Assembly: GCA_020226215.1 (NCBI GenBank)
Contig: CM035230.1
Coordinates: 829,501-893,500 of the forward strand
Origin: Sindora glabra
Taxonomy: Eukaryota > Streptophyta > Magnoliopsida > Fabales > Fabaceae
Length of the DNA: 64,000 bases
Direction: 5' to 3'
Below are positions 53,361 to 64,000 of this stretch, piece after piece (the stretch's first letter is position 1; each line of letters opens with the position of its first letter). Both the position numbers and the translations under genes were made by a program. Below the pieces are notes generated by a model that made no database searches, was not told the DNA's origin, and saw nothing but the letters and a program-made list of their open reading frames with translations.

Positions 53361-54877
53361 TCATTTTAGTGCAAAGGGTGCATTGATTAGTGAGATCTCC
53401 TATTGCAAGAGTTATCATGACATAAGTGATAATGACTTAGAAAGCCGTACTAGATCCCATATAGTTATGTATTTATGTATCAAGGTATTTGTGTCATGTA
53501 TAGACTTTTATGTTTCTATTTTGTATCTATGTATTAACATTGTATATAAACTTGTAGGCAAACATAAGTATATATGGATTTATGCATTTATGCTTTTGTT
53601 TCGCATAAGCATATAAAATATTTGTTTAAAAATGATAATAATAAAAAAATGTTGTTTAAGCTATTGGTTACAAATAATATAATTAATCAAATATTTGTTA
53701 AATCCTAGAATTTTAAAATTTTTATTTAATGGTTTATTTTGAAACTTGAAAATCTAAAAAAAAAAGAAAATAGTAAATTATGGAAACGAATGAGAAGTAA
53801 TCAAAGTAAATGTGTTAAAGATGTTGATAAAGGGAAACCTATTAATTTCTTAGGAATGATTTATCATTGGTAAAGTGAAGCAAGAGGAATTTGTGAATTA
53901 ATTATTTTTGTTAGAAGGATTAGTGAGAAAAAAGAGAATAATTGATTAAGGAGAGTTGTAAAATTAGCTCTCTTTAAATTGCTCCTTAAGTTATTTCCCT
54001 AATCTTTTCTTATAAAACATATCCAACCTTTTTTACTTCTTAATTTCCACTCATTTCCCATTCTTCATATTCATCATCTTATTTCCTCAAAACTTAAGTT
54101 TCCCTCCATAAAAAGATATAAAATTTTCTCTCAACTTTCTTCTCTCACAAGGTAAGGAACTTCTAAATGTTTAATTTCTAATGAATTGATCTCTATAATT
54201 TTATCTATTTCCTCTTATTTTGTTGAACTCTAATTTAATTTTGGTTTGGAAATATTGAGTAAGATATACCTTAATCCAAAAGCTTAGGGGCTTATTCACT
54301 TTAAATTCTTCACTTTAAGTCCCTTTCTTAGCTAGGAGTAAAATTCTACCTTAATTTTAGTTTAAATATATCATTTTACTCATATTTGCCTTTTATAAGA
54401 TTTTAGAGGAATTTGTATAAGATTTGTGTTTTGAGCTTGAATTGAAGCCTTAAATGATGGATCTTGTTAATTTGAAGTAGTTATAGCAAGTTTTAATGGT
54501 TTAGTGGTAAGGTTGTATAAGGAGAATGAGATTTAATGGATGGAAGTGGAGAATGAATAGTAATTTTGTAGAAAAATCTATAAATCATAAGGCTATAATT
54601 GACTATATAGTCAACTATGCCTCGTAGCATTTCTTTTTGGGCTAACATAGTTAACTATATAGTTGACTATTATCAAGATTGCTCTCAAGATAGATATAGT
54701 TGATAATGTTTGGCAAAGTCACACTCTAGACCTTTATAAGCAATTATAAAGTTGGTTATAGGTGGTAAAGTTCCTTTTTTAACACTTATAATAAATTATA
54801 TAGTCAATTATTGTCTTGTTTTTATATAAGATTGTATACTTATTGAAATTAAATGACATTGTATCTTTATAAAAATG
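53361..54877 (+). repeat. Relic LTR-like dispersed repeat, copy 3 (plus orientation)
   Basis: This contains a promoter-like part (ATAAAAAGATATAAAATTTT, 54108-54127), a CT-rich leader, ACAAGGTAAGG (54147-54157, splice-donor-like) and a cluster of TAGTTGACTATATAG-type motifs at 54595-54800, in the same order as copy 1 read on its minus strand. Element D inserted at its far end, and the sequence resumes at 61606. No coding frame is supported. Confidence 0.4.
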
Positions 54878-54882
54878 GAAAG
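54878..54882. repeat. Target-site duplication of element D (left)
   Basis: GAAAG, matched by AAAAG at 61601-61605 with one transition difference. Confidence 0.6.
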
Positions 54883-56111
54883 TGATGTGAAATTATATTA
54901 AATCTATCCCAAATTAGATACAATCAAGGAAAAAAAAGAATGATATTCTCACTATGCTTCAAAAAAAGGATGAAATTAGAAGTACTAAGAGATATATTTG
55001 ATGCCACAAAGGTTGAATATCCTTTGATAAGTCTTCAAGTTCATACAAGAACTTAGAGAGGAAACCTTCATAAGCAATTAACTTACATTCATGTCAAAAG
55101 TCTAAATTTGCCTAGAATAAGGAACAAGCCTCCTTATTTGACTCTCTAAAACCCTAATTGAAAATGGGATAATATGATCTTAGAGGGGGTAACCATGAAG
55201 AACTAATTAAGAGAAACAAAGAAGAGCTTCAATGGTTAATTCAAAAGGCTTATATACAAGAAATGAGAGCTTGGAACTTGCAAAGGGCTATACAATTAGC
55301 CTATGGTGATGTGATTCTAAAAGAGGTTAATCATAAGGAAGGGATCTTAGAGTTCAAATGCATTTGAATTATGCCACATCATTACTAAGTTGGCATTACA
55401 TCACTCCACATCATCAAGAAGGTGAAGCCACACCAATGCCACGTCATCTATAATCCATGTCATTGTCACATCATCATGGAGATGGTGCCACATCATTTCT
55501 ACATAAGCCATAGTCTTAATTGGTGCCACCTCATCTTAGTTTCTATTATTTGGTATTTTGGGCTTTAATATAGTATTTGAGCTTTTAATTTGTGTTTATT
55601 TTATGCTGCATCATTTTAGAGTATTTTAGGCCTAATTGATGTCATTTAATTTGAAAATACTCTAAAATGATATAGCATAAAATAAACATAAATTAAAAGC
55701 CCAAATACTATATTAAAGCCTAAAACACCAAATAATAGAAAATAAGATGAGGTGGGCCAATTAGGGCTATGGTTGATGTGGAAATGATATGACATCTTTT
55801 GCATGATGATGTGACAGTGACATGGATTATGGCTAGTATGGTGTTAATGTGGCTTCACCTCCTTGATGATGTGGTGATGATGTGGCTCCAGTTTAATGAT
55901 GATGTGGCACAATTCAAATGCACTTAAACTTCAAGCTCTCTTCCTTGTAATTAACCTTCTTTAGAATCATATCACCATAAGCTAATTGTATGGCTTTTTG
56001 TAAGTTTCAAGCTCTCTTTTCATGCATATAAGCTTTTTGAATTAACCATTGAAAATCTTCTTTGATTCTCTTAGTTAGTTTTTCATGGTCGTCCCCTCTA
56101 AGATCACATCA
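54883..56111 (-). repeat. 3' LTR of element D with inverted duplication
   Basis: 1229 bp against 766 bp for its partner. The difference is an inverted copy of most of the LTR: 55169-55627 is the reverse complement of 55654-56111, leaving a 26-base loop. The outer 285 bases (54883-55168) match the partner LTR start colinearly. Confidence 0.88.
55169..56111. repeat. Long hairpin: 459-bp inverted repeat in LTR of element D
   Basis: Arms 55169-55627 and 55654-56111 with loop 55628-55653. They pair along their length with scattered mismatches; examples are GAGTATTTT / AAAATACTC at the loop and ATGATCTTAGAGG / CCTCTAAGATCAC at the base. RNA read through it would fold into a long double strand. Confidence 0.88.
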
Positions 56112-56125
56112 TCCCCTTTTTCTTT
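56112..56125 (-). other. Polypurine tract of element D
   Basis: Minus-strand AAAGAAAAAGGGGA abuts the 3' LTR. Confidence 0.75.
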
Positions 56126-56242
56126 GAAATGATTCGTCCTCAAATCTTCAAAACAAGAACTTAAAATAAGCTATCTCCACTTGGACTCTTTAAGAACTTA
56201 GATTTCTTTGGATTTAGAAAACCTCCTTTTCCACTCTTAACA

Positions 56243-57328
56243 TCAAGTAACAATCACTTGGATCAAATATAAAATAAGAGTCAATAATCTCATGCAAATA
56301 TGAAAATTATCAATTGTAATAAGTTTATCAATGATAGCACATAGAATATAATTCTTCAAAAGCTTTCTAGAAAAGTTAATGAAACCATGAAAGGTCTCAA
56401 TTTGAATAACAAATTGATGTAGAGAAAATTCTCCAATTTTCTTTTCTTTTTTCACTTTTATTACTTTGCCACACATAATATCATCCATAATTATAATACT
56501 TCTCATATAACATGAGCATTTATCAAAATTAGCATACAAATTCTCATTCTTCAAAATTCGTAAGATATATTTCAAAGGTTCATTATGCTTAACAATTCTT
56601 TTACTATCCACAAGAATGTCATCAAGATGTAGCAAGCAATCTTTCTAATTCTATAATTTCTCAAACAACAACATGATCCCTCCTTTAAACTCATGAAAAC
56701 AATGGAAATAAACACAAGCAAATTTATCAATGAAAATATATAAAACATGATTCATTAAACTCAAGGAAGTACTTGGTATATTAGACAAATTAAGCATCAT
56801 AACCAACCATTCATATAAACCATGCTTTGTTTTGAAGATATTTTTCCATGCATTCCTTATTGCAAAGCAAAGTGGATAAAATCCTTTCATCAAACCATGC
56901 TTAGAAAACACATAAGGATCCGGTAACACATAAAGCATATTATCTAAAGTTTTTTTAAATCCAAAATGTCTAATCAAATTAACTTTTTTAATGAGAGAAC
57001 TTCTATAAAACATAAAAGAGCTAAGCAACATATCATGCAAATCCCTTAGAGTTTTCTTAATCTCAAAATGTATTATCAAATCATAATCATAAGTTTCTTT
57101 AATACACAAACCATCTAGAGAACTTTTAGGCAAAAATAATTCATTCCTTTTAAACAAAATCTTATCATGCCTAAACATTTCTCTAAAGACCATTTCTTCA
57201 TAAATATCAACATTGGAAACAAACTCAACCTGTAAAGGAATAACAAAATCATGTGAAAAGGTAGCACTATCAAAATTAACTACATACAAGTTGTCAAGGC
57301 ACTCAAAACTCATTAATTTTGTATGCAA
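56243..57328 (-). pseudogene. Element D pol remnant: integrase-zinc-like region followed by reverse transcriptase
   Basis: Two adjoining frames are present. In 56651-57328 the first half (LFLPKSSLDGLCIKET...LIIHFEIKKTL.DLHD, then LIRHFGFKKTLDNML) resembles the zinc-binding N-terminal region of gypsy integrase, apparently in two partial copies. It is followed by a reverse transcriptase piece (AWKNIFKTKHGLYEWLVM..LSNIPS, about 56700-56850). The second frame (56243-56635) continues it with HLDDILVDS and, after a short gap, LYANFDKCSCYM and a FHGFINFSRK motif. The usual order is reverse transcriptase, RNase H, then integrase, so integrase-like sequence first is abnormal. Neither RNase H nor the integrase core is found. 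The resemblance was judged by eye. Confidence 0.6.
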
Positions 57329-57359
57329 ATAATCTTTAAGCCTAAAATTTAGTGATCTA

Positions 57360-57905
57360 CCATGGAAAGTAAGGAAAAGAACCTTTGAGCTAAAGCATTA
57401 TCCATCTCACTACTTTTACCTTGCTTACATTGGATGACACATGGATATTCTTCATGAAATTCTTCCTTCTTAGTATGTTTTTCAATAACATGATTTTTAT
57501 AGGTTTGAGTTGAATTTCCAAAGATGGACTTTACATGATGCTCTCCTTTTTTTCAAAAGTAGTATTTCTTTGGAGCTTTCTCTTTAAGGTGCATCTTAAT
57601 GTTTCTATGAAAGAAAATTAAAAGAATTTGAAAAAATAAATTCAACTTGCTTAGTATTTTCACAAGTTTCTTTGTACAACATAATTAGCCTAGAAACATA
57701 CAAGGCATTCTGCATAACACTTGTTTTTGCAAACACACTCAATTTTTCTATTTCTTTCCTTGGCCCTTCACTTAACTCTTTTTCTTTCTTGCCTTCCTCA
57801 TAATCACTCTTTGTTTTGTTTCTTTTCACTCAAGTCTATTTTCTCTTTTCTTTTTCACAAGAATTCTCTTTCTGTTCATGCACACTTTTGTTGTTCTTAT
57901 CTTTC
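57360..57905 (-). pseudogene. Linker region of element D, decayed
   Basis: This is a charged, Lys/Glu-rich decayed frame (57605-57829), as is common between protease and reverse transcriptase in gypsy elements, followed by AT-rich sequence without a motif. The N-terminal part of reverse transcriptase, expected here, is missing. Confidence 0.45.
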
Positions 57906-58373
57906 TCATTCTAGGCTATACTCTTTTTCTTCCTCTTCTCTCTTCTTTTGCATCATCATTTGATTTTCATAAACTTGTTTTAGAGTTAAAAGCCTAAGGG
58001 AGAACTTCTTTCCATCTTTGACAAGCTTATATTTATTGAGAACACCATCATGAGTAACTTGTCTATCAAATTGCCATGGCCTCTCAAGCAAAAGATGTCA
58101 AGCATGCATAGGAACCACATTACAAAGAATCTCGTCATGGTACTTCCTAATAGAAAATGAAACCAACACTTGTTTATTCACTTTCAACTCCCCATTTTCA
58201 TTCAACCATTGTAGCTTGTAAGAAGTAGGATGTTGTATAGTGGGTAAACTCAACTTTTCAACTAAAGTAGTATTAGCCACATTAACACAACTCCCACTAT
58301 CAATAATAACTTGGCAAGCTTTCCCTTGGATGTTACACCTTGTATGGAAAAAAATTTTCTTTTTGATTCTCAC
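57906..58373 (-). pseudogene. Element D aspartic protease remnant
   Basis: 58098-58373 holds the protease core with an apparently intact active-site motif (VIIDSGSCVNVAN). It continues across a stop into 57906-58091, which begins MLERPWQFDRQVTHDG, the conserved post-protease segment (LxRPWQxDR) of many plant gypsy polyproteins, and ends in a coiled Lys/Glu tail. Confidence 0.8.
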
Positions 58374-58386
58374 TCTTCTCCTTTAT

Positions 58387-59574
58387 TTACACATTTAAGA
58401 CTCTCCTACTCACCAATACACCTCCATTAAAAGGATCTTCACTATTCACACTATCTTTATTAGATGAAGTAGCTTGTTCTTTTTCGCTTGTAGAATCCGA
58501 TTCCCTATTGTCTTTAATCACCATAAGCCTTTTGTTTAGATAATTACTAGCAATATGTCCTCTTCCCAAGCATTTGAAACGCTTCATGTAGGAATGTTTC
58601 TGATTTTCCTTGACTTTGTTTTTACCCTTAGAAGATTCATTTTTTGATTTTGAAGAGAAATCAGATTTGAACTTACTTCTTCTTTCTTCCTTCTTATCAC
58701 TCTTCTTGTCCCAAGACTTCCATGAAAAGCTTGATTGTGAATTATATTTAGATGAGCTCCTTCTTTTGAGTTACCTTTTCGCTTTCATAACCAAGTGTAC
58801 TAGCTCTTCCAAGGATGTATAGTGTTGTAACTCCACCAAATTAGCAATGTCTCTATTCAATCCATGAAGAAATTTAGCCATAGTTGCTTTTTGACTTTCT
58901 TCCACATTGGCTCTAGTCATAATGATTTCCATTTCCTTGTGATAGTCTTCAACACTCTTGCCCCCTTAAATTAGACTTTGTAATTTTTTGTGCAAATCCT
59001 TTTGGTAATAGTTAGGGACAAATCTCCTTTTCATAACAAATTTCAAGTCTTCCCAAGTTATAATGGGTCTTTCCCTCTTTCTCCTTACATCTATCATCAA
59101 TTTATCCTACCAAGCAATGACATAATTAGAGAATTTTATAATAGCAAGCTTCACCTCTTTTTCTTCTGAATAATTGTGGCAATTAAAAATTAACTTTATC
59201 TTCTTTTCCCACTCAAAGTGAGCTTTTGGATCATTTCTTTCTTGGAATGATGGAATTTTCATCTTAATGCTGTCAAGATTGGTATTTATTCTTGCTCTTG
59301 GCCTATCTCTTTCTCTTCTAACATGCCTCATTTCACCTTTTTTTCTCTTCCCCTCATTTGAGCCATCTGATCTCTTGCTTCCATCCTCAAATTTTTTAAC
59401 TCTTTCATCTTTTACACACCTGTCATTTTATTTTCTTTCTTCTTCCATCCCTCTAATCCTTTCATTCATATCAATAAGTTATGTATTCAATCTTTCAAAG
59501 TGTTGAAACATAACTCTTATAGTGAAATCTAAATTTTTAATTTGGTGTGTAAAGCTATCACTTCCACCCATCAT
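58387..59574 (-). pseudogene. Element D gag remnant
   Basis: The likely start is the ATG-ATG pair at 59569-59574 (MMGGSDSF). It contains the conserved gypsy gag segment DSIKMKIPSFQERNDPKAHFEWEKK (59160-59275) and a further gag stretch with GGKSVEDYHKEMEI near 58920-58980. The CCHC zinc knuckle at about 58545-58587 reads RFKCLGRGHIASNY, so both the first and last Cys are lost. There are several in-frame stops. Its plus-strand open frames are shadows. Confidence 0.8.
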
Positions 59575-59633
59575 CCTAATGTTTAAACTTGCAAGCACTT
59601 CCACCTATCATCCTAATGTTTAAACTTGTAAGA
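59559..59633. repeat. 37-bp tandem duplication at the gag start of element D
   Basis: CACTTCCACC...TTGCAAG at 59559 is repeated from 59596 with two differences. The duplication includes the putative start codons, so two potential gag starts exist. Confidence 0.85.
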
Positions 59634-60819
59634 AAGGTTAGATAAAAAGAAAAGACCTCATAAAACCACACTTCTTACTTGATTTAGTGGCACTCACACT
59701 CGTGTTTGCACTCTAATTTAGGCTTTTACCCTCAAATGACCTCACACACTTTTGCCTTTTTCTCACTCCTTCTTTTCCTCTCTTGTGGTTCTTTTGGAAC
59801 TAAAATGATAAAACTAGCAAAAATTCAACAATTGTGGCTATCACTATCTCAAATTGAATGTCAATATAAGGTGATAGCACAATATCATAACAGCATGGAA
59901 TTAATACATTGGGACTTCAAGAAGAAAATAATAAGGGCTTAATCATACAAAATAATGAAAAAAAGGAATAGAAAAAAAACAAGAGATGCTAATTTAAGAA
60001 CTCAATAAATTGAAAAAGATAATGAATAATTAATTTCAAAATGAGAAGTTCAAATGTGATAAGAGTATATCAAGAACCAATAATAACTACATGTAAATAA
60101 CTTCTTCTTTTTTGATTTTGTTTCACTGTTTTCAACAATTCAACACTTTTTTTGCCTCTTCCTTGTTTCTTGCTATTTTTTTCTTGTTAATTGTTTTTGC
60201 TTTCTAACTCACTACTACTCAATACCATTTTTCATTTTGTTCTTGCATTTTTTTCACTTCAAACACTAATTCACCACTCAGTATTAGTTTTGTTGATTTC
60301 AAGGCTATTTCACACAATGCAACCTTGGTGCTCTTTGCTTTGCTTTAATCAATTACTATATTCAATTATAGCATTTTGATGTTGTGCTATTAGAATATGG
60401 TAATTGGTTATTGCAAGCTGAACTTCTTCACTTTAAACTTTTAACAAACATGTTCAATACACCTTTCATTTACTATACCAACACAAATGTTTGGACCAAA
60501 TTTTACAATAAACAATAGGAAACAACATAAAGCAAATAAGGTGACTAAGTATCAAAACAAATTCAAACTTACAATTGACTTGGATAACTTATCAAACACA
60601 TAAAAGGCAGAAATGAAAAGCAATTCAAGTTTGAAAGCAAATTGAATCAAAACACATGAATTTAAGATAAACTAAATCAGAAATGAAATAGATAATAAAA
60701 CAAAATTAGAAAGGGTAGAAATAAAGAATAAGGATGTAAATATGTGAACAATACTGTAAACAGTAAAATGAATAGTGATAAATTTTTAAGGAAAAGTGAA
60801 ACCTAAATTTAGGAACCTT
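59634..60819 (-). other. Leader of element D
   Basis: No coding frame is seen between the primer-binding site and gag. It is mostly T-rich on the plus strand. Confidence 0.55.
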
Positions 60820-60832
60820 GCTTTGAATACCA
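60820..60832 (-). other. Primer-binding site of element D
   Basis: Minus-strand TGGTATTCAAAGC differs from the initiator tRNA-Met site TGGTATCAGAGC by small changes. It starts two bases inside the 5' LTR. Confidence 0.7.
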
Positions 60833-60834
60833 AA

Positions 60835-61600
60835 TGATGTGAAATTATGTTGGATCTATCCCGAATCAGATGCAATCAAAGAAAAAATGGAATGATATTC
60901 TTGCCATGCTTTAGAAAAGAGGATGAAATTGGAAGTAACAAGAGATATATTTAACACCACAAAGGTTAAATATCCTTTGATAAGTCTTCAAGTTCATACA
61001 AGAACTTAGAAAAGAAACCCTCATAAGTAATCAGCTTATATTCATATCAAAAGTCTAAATCTGCCTAGAATAAGGAACAAGTCTTTTTATTTGACTCTCT
61101 AAAACTTTTATTAAAAATGGGCTCAAATGACACTAATTAGGCCCAAAATACTCTAAAATGATGCAGTATAAAATAAACACAAATTAAAATCCCAAATACT
61201 ATATTAAAGCCCAAAACACTAAATAATAGAAAATGAGATGAGGTGGCGCCAACTAGGACTATGGCTGATGTGGAAATGATATGACACCATTTCCATAATA
61301 ATGTGGCAGTGACATGGATTATGGCTAATATGGCGCTAATGCTTCACCTGCTTAATGATGTGGTGGTGATGTGGCTTTAACTTAGTGATGATATGGCATA
61401 ATTCAAATGCACTTGAACTTCAAGCTCCCTTCCTTGTGATTAACCTCCTTTAGAATCACATCACCATAGGCTGATTGTATAGCCCTTTACAAGTTCCAAG
61501 CTCTCTTTTCATGCATATAAACTTTTTGAATTAACCATTGAAGCTCTTCTTTGATTCTCTTAATTAGTTTTTCATAGTTGTCCCTTCTAAGATCACATCA
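60835..61600 (-). repeat. 5' LTR of element D
   Basis: 766 bp, TGATGTGA...TCACATCA, without the inverted duplication found in the 3' LTR, and so the better guide to the ancestral LTR. Confidence 0.9.
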
Positions 61601-61605
61601 AAAAG
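61601..61605. repeat. Target-site duplication of element D (right)
   Basis: AAAAG, see 54878-54882. Confidence 0.6.
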
Positions 61606-64000
61606 TGAAGGCAGATGGTCTTGATATGAAAAATTGAGAACAAAATAAGTGCATGAACATGTTTATGTTTACATGAGGAAGGAGATTAGATATAATTTGA
61701 TCCTCTTATGCTAAGTAGAACTTAAAAATTTGGATTTCAGTTTCATATTGATTTGATAAGTCGTATATGGCGTTTATGTGTGTATAAGTATATTGTATAA
61801 ATACTTCTATTATGGAATTAGGATTGAATTGTTTAATAAGGTGCTATTATTATTGTGATTTACCTACTTATTCCATAATGGTTATTTGACATTGGATTTA
61901 TATCCATATGATGTGGAAATTTAACTAATTTATTTAGATTGATCTGCCAATTAAGGCATTTGCTTATATTTAAATATATAGATGTTGTTATTATTATAGC
62001 AAAGGCGAATAAAATTCTAACTAAGGCACTCATATATATGTATTGTGATAAGCTAAGTATTGAATGAGCTTAAATGATATTAGGGGTGATGATTTACTTT
62101 TTATAGCTTTATGCACTAGATTTATATGCTTGTTTATAAGGGGATAAGACTGACCTTGAAGGGACAAAGTTAAGGTTATTAAGGATAAGGCTAAAAAGAG
62201 TCACAAGGATGATTATTTAATTATTATATCCAAAATAATTTTAATTACTTAAGTATTTTTATGATTAGTATGTTTAACTATGGATGTAATTGATAGCATA
62301 TAGAATGAAATTTAAATTGGTATAATTATAATTGCATTTAAGCATAGATACTTTTACTATTAACACAAATACCCATACTCTCAACATTTTTGAAAGATTA
62401 AAAGGTATGATTAAGTTCATTTTATGAAATATCAAAATAATTTCCCATTAAGGTGCAAAACTTCTTACCTCCCTAATTAGAGAGATATTAATTCAACTTT
62501 TTTTAGGATATAAATAACAAATTCTTATATTTTAAATTTTAAATTCTAAGTTTTTATTTTAATTATGACTCATTAAGTTTCATGTAAACTCACTACATAT
62601 CCTTTTCTTCCTTTTATAGGGATTCTTTCCCTTTAGATATCACATTGTTGCTTGGATTAGAAGAAGGTAAGCTTGCATTAAGAATTTCTATAGTGCATTA
62701 GTATGTAATAAGATAATTAGATTAGATATTTACATTTCTTACAAAAAACTAAGTCTAAATTGAACATTTAAAGACCATATATTAAATATGTTGGTGCATT
62801 AAGTCGAGTATATCATGGTGCATTAATAAGATAAATAAGTGGTTACAATGGTAACTTCTTACATCTATCACAATTTAAGAAGGTCATGACAATATTTCTC
62901 ATTGCATATAACATAACTAATAAAAAATATCTTGTCACATGTGACAAAAGTAGCCATGCACTTAAATTAGTACAATTGCAATAGTATCACATGGTAAGGG
63001 AAGCACATCATGTAGGCTTTAAACATAAGGACCATTCACAGTAAGACCTTCCCATTAAGTGTGCTATAATTATCCAGACATTTTTCTTATTGTAACTTCT
63101 AGAGGAGGTATTCATCAACAATGGAGATTATAGATATTAGATGGTAGACTTAAGCCATAAACCTAATGTATGAAACCTAACAAGGGAAAAACGAGTCAAC
63201 AAAAGTCTTTTTGTGCTTTAGCATTTGAAGCTCTGGCATTTTGCCAAGTAGGTTAGCACACAACAATTGTGCCTTCACTTCTTGATCAAATCTAGATCCT
63301 AATTGTGCCTAATAGAGTAGGAAAAAGGATGTTTATGTTTTATGGGCTACCACTTCTTTACAATGAACACCAAAACACATTTTAAAGAAGTAAGTGTTGT
63401 GATATCATTTTGAACTATTTTCTATATGCAATTCTTACTATTTTACTCTTATTTTTCAAAAGTAGGAACTCAATATTATAAAGGCTAAAAAATTGATTAA
63501 GAAAATAGATAAGCCATGTACATAAGAAGTAGCACTTCTTTTTTTTAAATAATAGTATAACATCTATTTAAATTTTAGGTATTGCTAAAGTTACATCAAC
63601 TAAAAACGCCCAACTCACACTCTTTCAATTTATTACTATTTAGGTTTAGGATAATTACCACATGAGTTCTAAAAAGTCACTATATATGTGAATGGAGCAT
63701 ATTTCCATTATTATGTCTTAAGCTTTTTCCATAAAATGTAATGTTGGATATTAATAGGTATTGTTAAAAATAAAATAATATCTAAGTAATTATTAACTAA
63801 ATTTTGCATATTTAGATTTTGTCATGTGATATGTTGTTTACCATATAACTTTAAGAGGATGCTCTTTTTTATTATCATGAAATGTTATTTTTATCAATTT
63901 TGTCATCATAAAATATTTTTTATTAATTATGCCCTATGCTTCTTTATATTTCTTTAATTTTATTTGCAAAATTATTTTTCACCATTTCATCCCATATTTA
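61606..64000. other. AT-rich DNA, no gene recognised
   Basis: The first kilobase probably continues LTR-like repeat copy 3. A perfect 16-base palindrome, TTGTCACATGTGACAA, lies at 62932-62947. A less AT-rich stretch at 63170-63350 has no sustained frame or recognised product. Confidence 0.45.

Larger units (their letters stand above)
54883..61600 (-). mobile_element. Ty3/gypsy-like LTR retrotransposon, element D
   Basis: A minus-strand element with LTRs 54883-56111 and 60835-61600, both TGATGTGA...TCACATCA bounded; a near-perfect 5-bp duplication; a primer-binding site resembling initiator tRNA-Met (60820-60832); and a polypurine tract (56112-56125). The gag, DSG-type protease and LDD-type reverse transcriptase pieces are of Ty3/gypsy type. 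RNase H and the integrase core are not found, and the pol order looks rearranged. It is non-functional. Confidence 0.87.

Noticed and set aside
53383..53616. 77-codon plus frame downstream of a GAT microsatellite
   Set aside because: No recognisable domain, and the second half is low-complexity hydrophobic from T-rich DNA. It lies in a repeat relic.
57721..57963. Plus-strand hydrophobic frames in element D (also 58610-58822, 59267-59506, 60191-60379)
   Set aside because: They are antisense to Lys/Glu-rich gag-pol frames or to the A-rich leader, which automatically read as Phe/Leu/Ser-rich on the other strand.

Overview
The window looks like nuclear DNA of a flowering plant, probably a eudicot. 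It is very AT-rich. Its only intact, recognisable host gene is a minus-strand, nucleus-encoded photosystem II 5 kDa subunit (PsbTn type, 15595-15918) with a chloroplast and thylakoid targeting peptide. Almost everything else is transposon-derived, and nearly every transposon reading frame is broken by stops and frameshifts.

Layout. 1-3697 and 13015-13380: AT-rich DNA and a degraded LTR-like dispersed repeat, split by Copia element A (3703-13009, minus; 5-bp target duplication AAAAT). 13380-13797: 3' end of an older Copia element with its LTR. 13805-14626: a long near-palindromic foldback. 15595-15918: psbTn, with a G-box/I-box upstream region and a MITE-like foldback at 16201-16493. 16494-19217: AT-rich DNA with a small tandem array. 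19218-46793: a candidate autonomous Helitron, with an RPA1-like pseudogene at about 21.3-23.0 kb, a Rep/PIF1-helicase pseudogene at 43.7-46.6 kb, and fitting terminal motifs at both ends. It has been split by Copia element B (24883-32135, minus; duplication TTTGA) and Copia element C (about 33944-43650, plus). The 5' LTR of C is in turn interrupted by a solo LTR of the element A family (34837-36491, duplication AGCAC/AACAC). 46794-54877: AT-rich DNA with several diverged tandem arrays and another copy of the LTR-like repeat. 54883-61600: Ty3/gypsy-like element D (minus), whose 3' LTR contains a 459-bp inverted duplication and whose pol region seems rearranged. 61606-64000: no recognised gene.

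Relative order of events: the Helitron came first, then B and C inserted into it, then an A-family element inserted into the 5' LTR of C and recombined to a solo LTR. Element A itself went into a pre-existing LTR-like repeat, and D into a related repeat of opposite orientation. No tRNA, rRNA, CRISPR or operon-like feature was seen. No clearly new functional system was found. The most unusual points are the hairpin-forming inverted duplications, the nested Helitron, the domain order of element D, and stop codons shared between gag copies.
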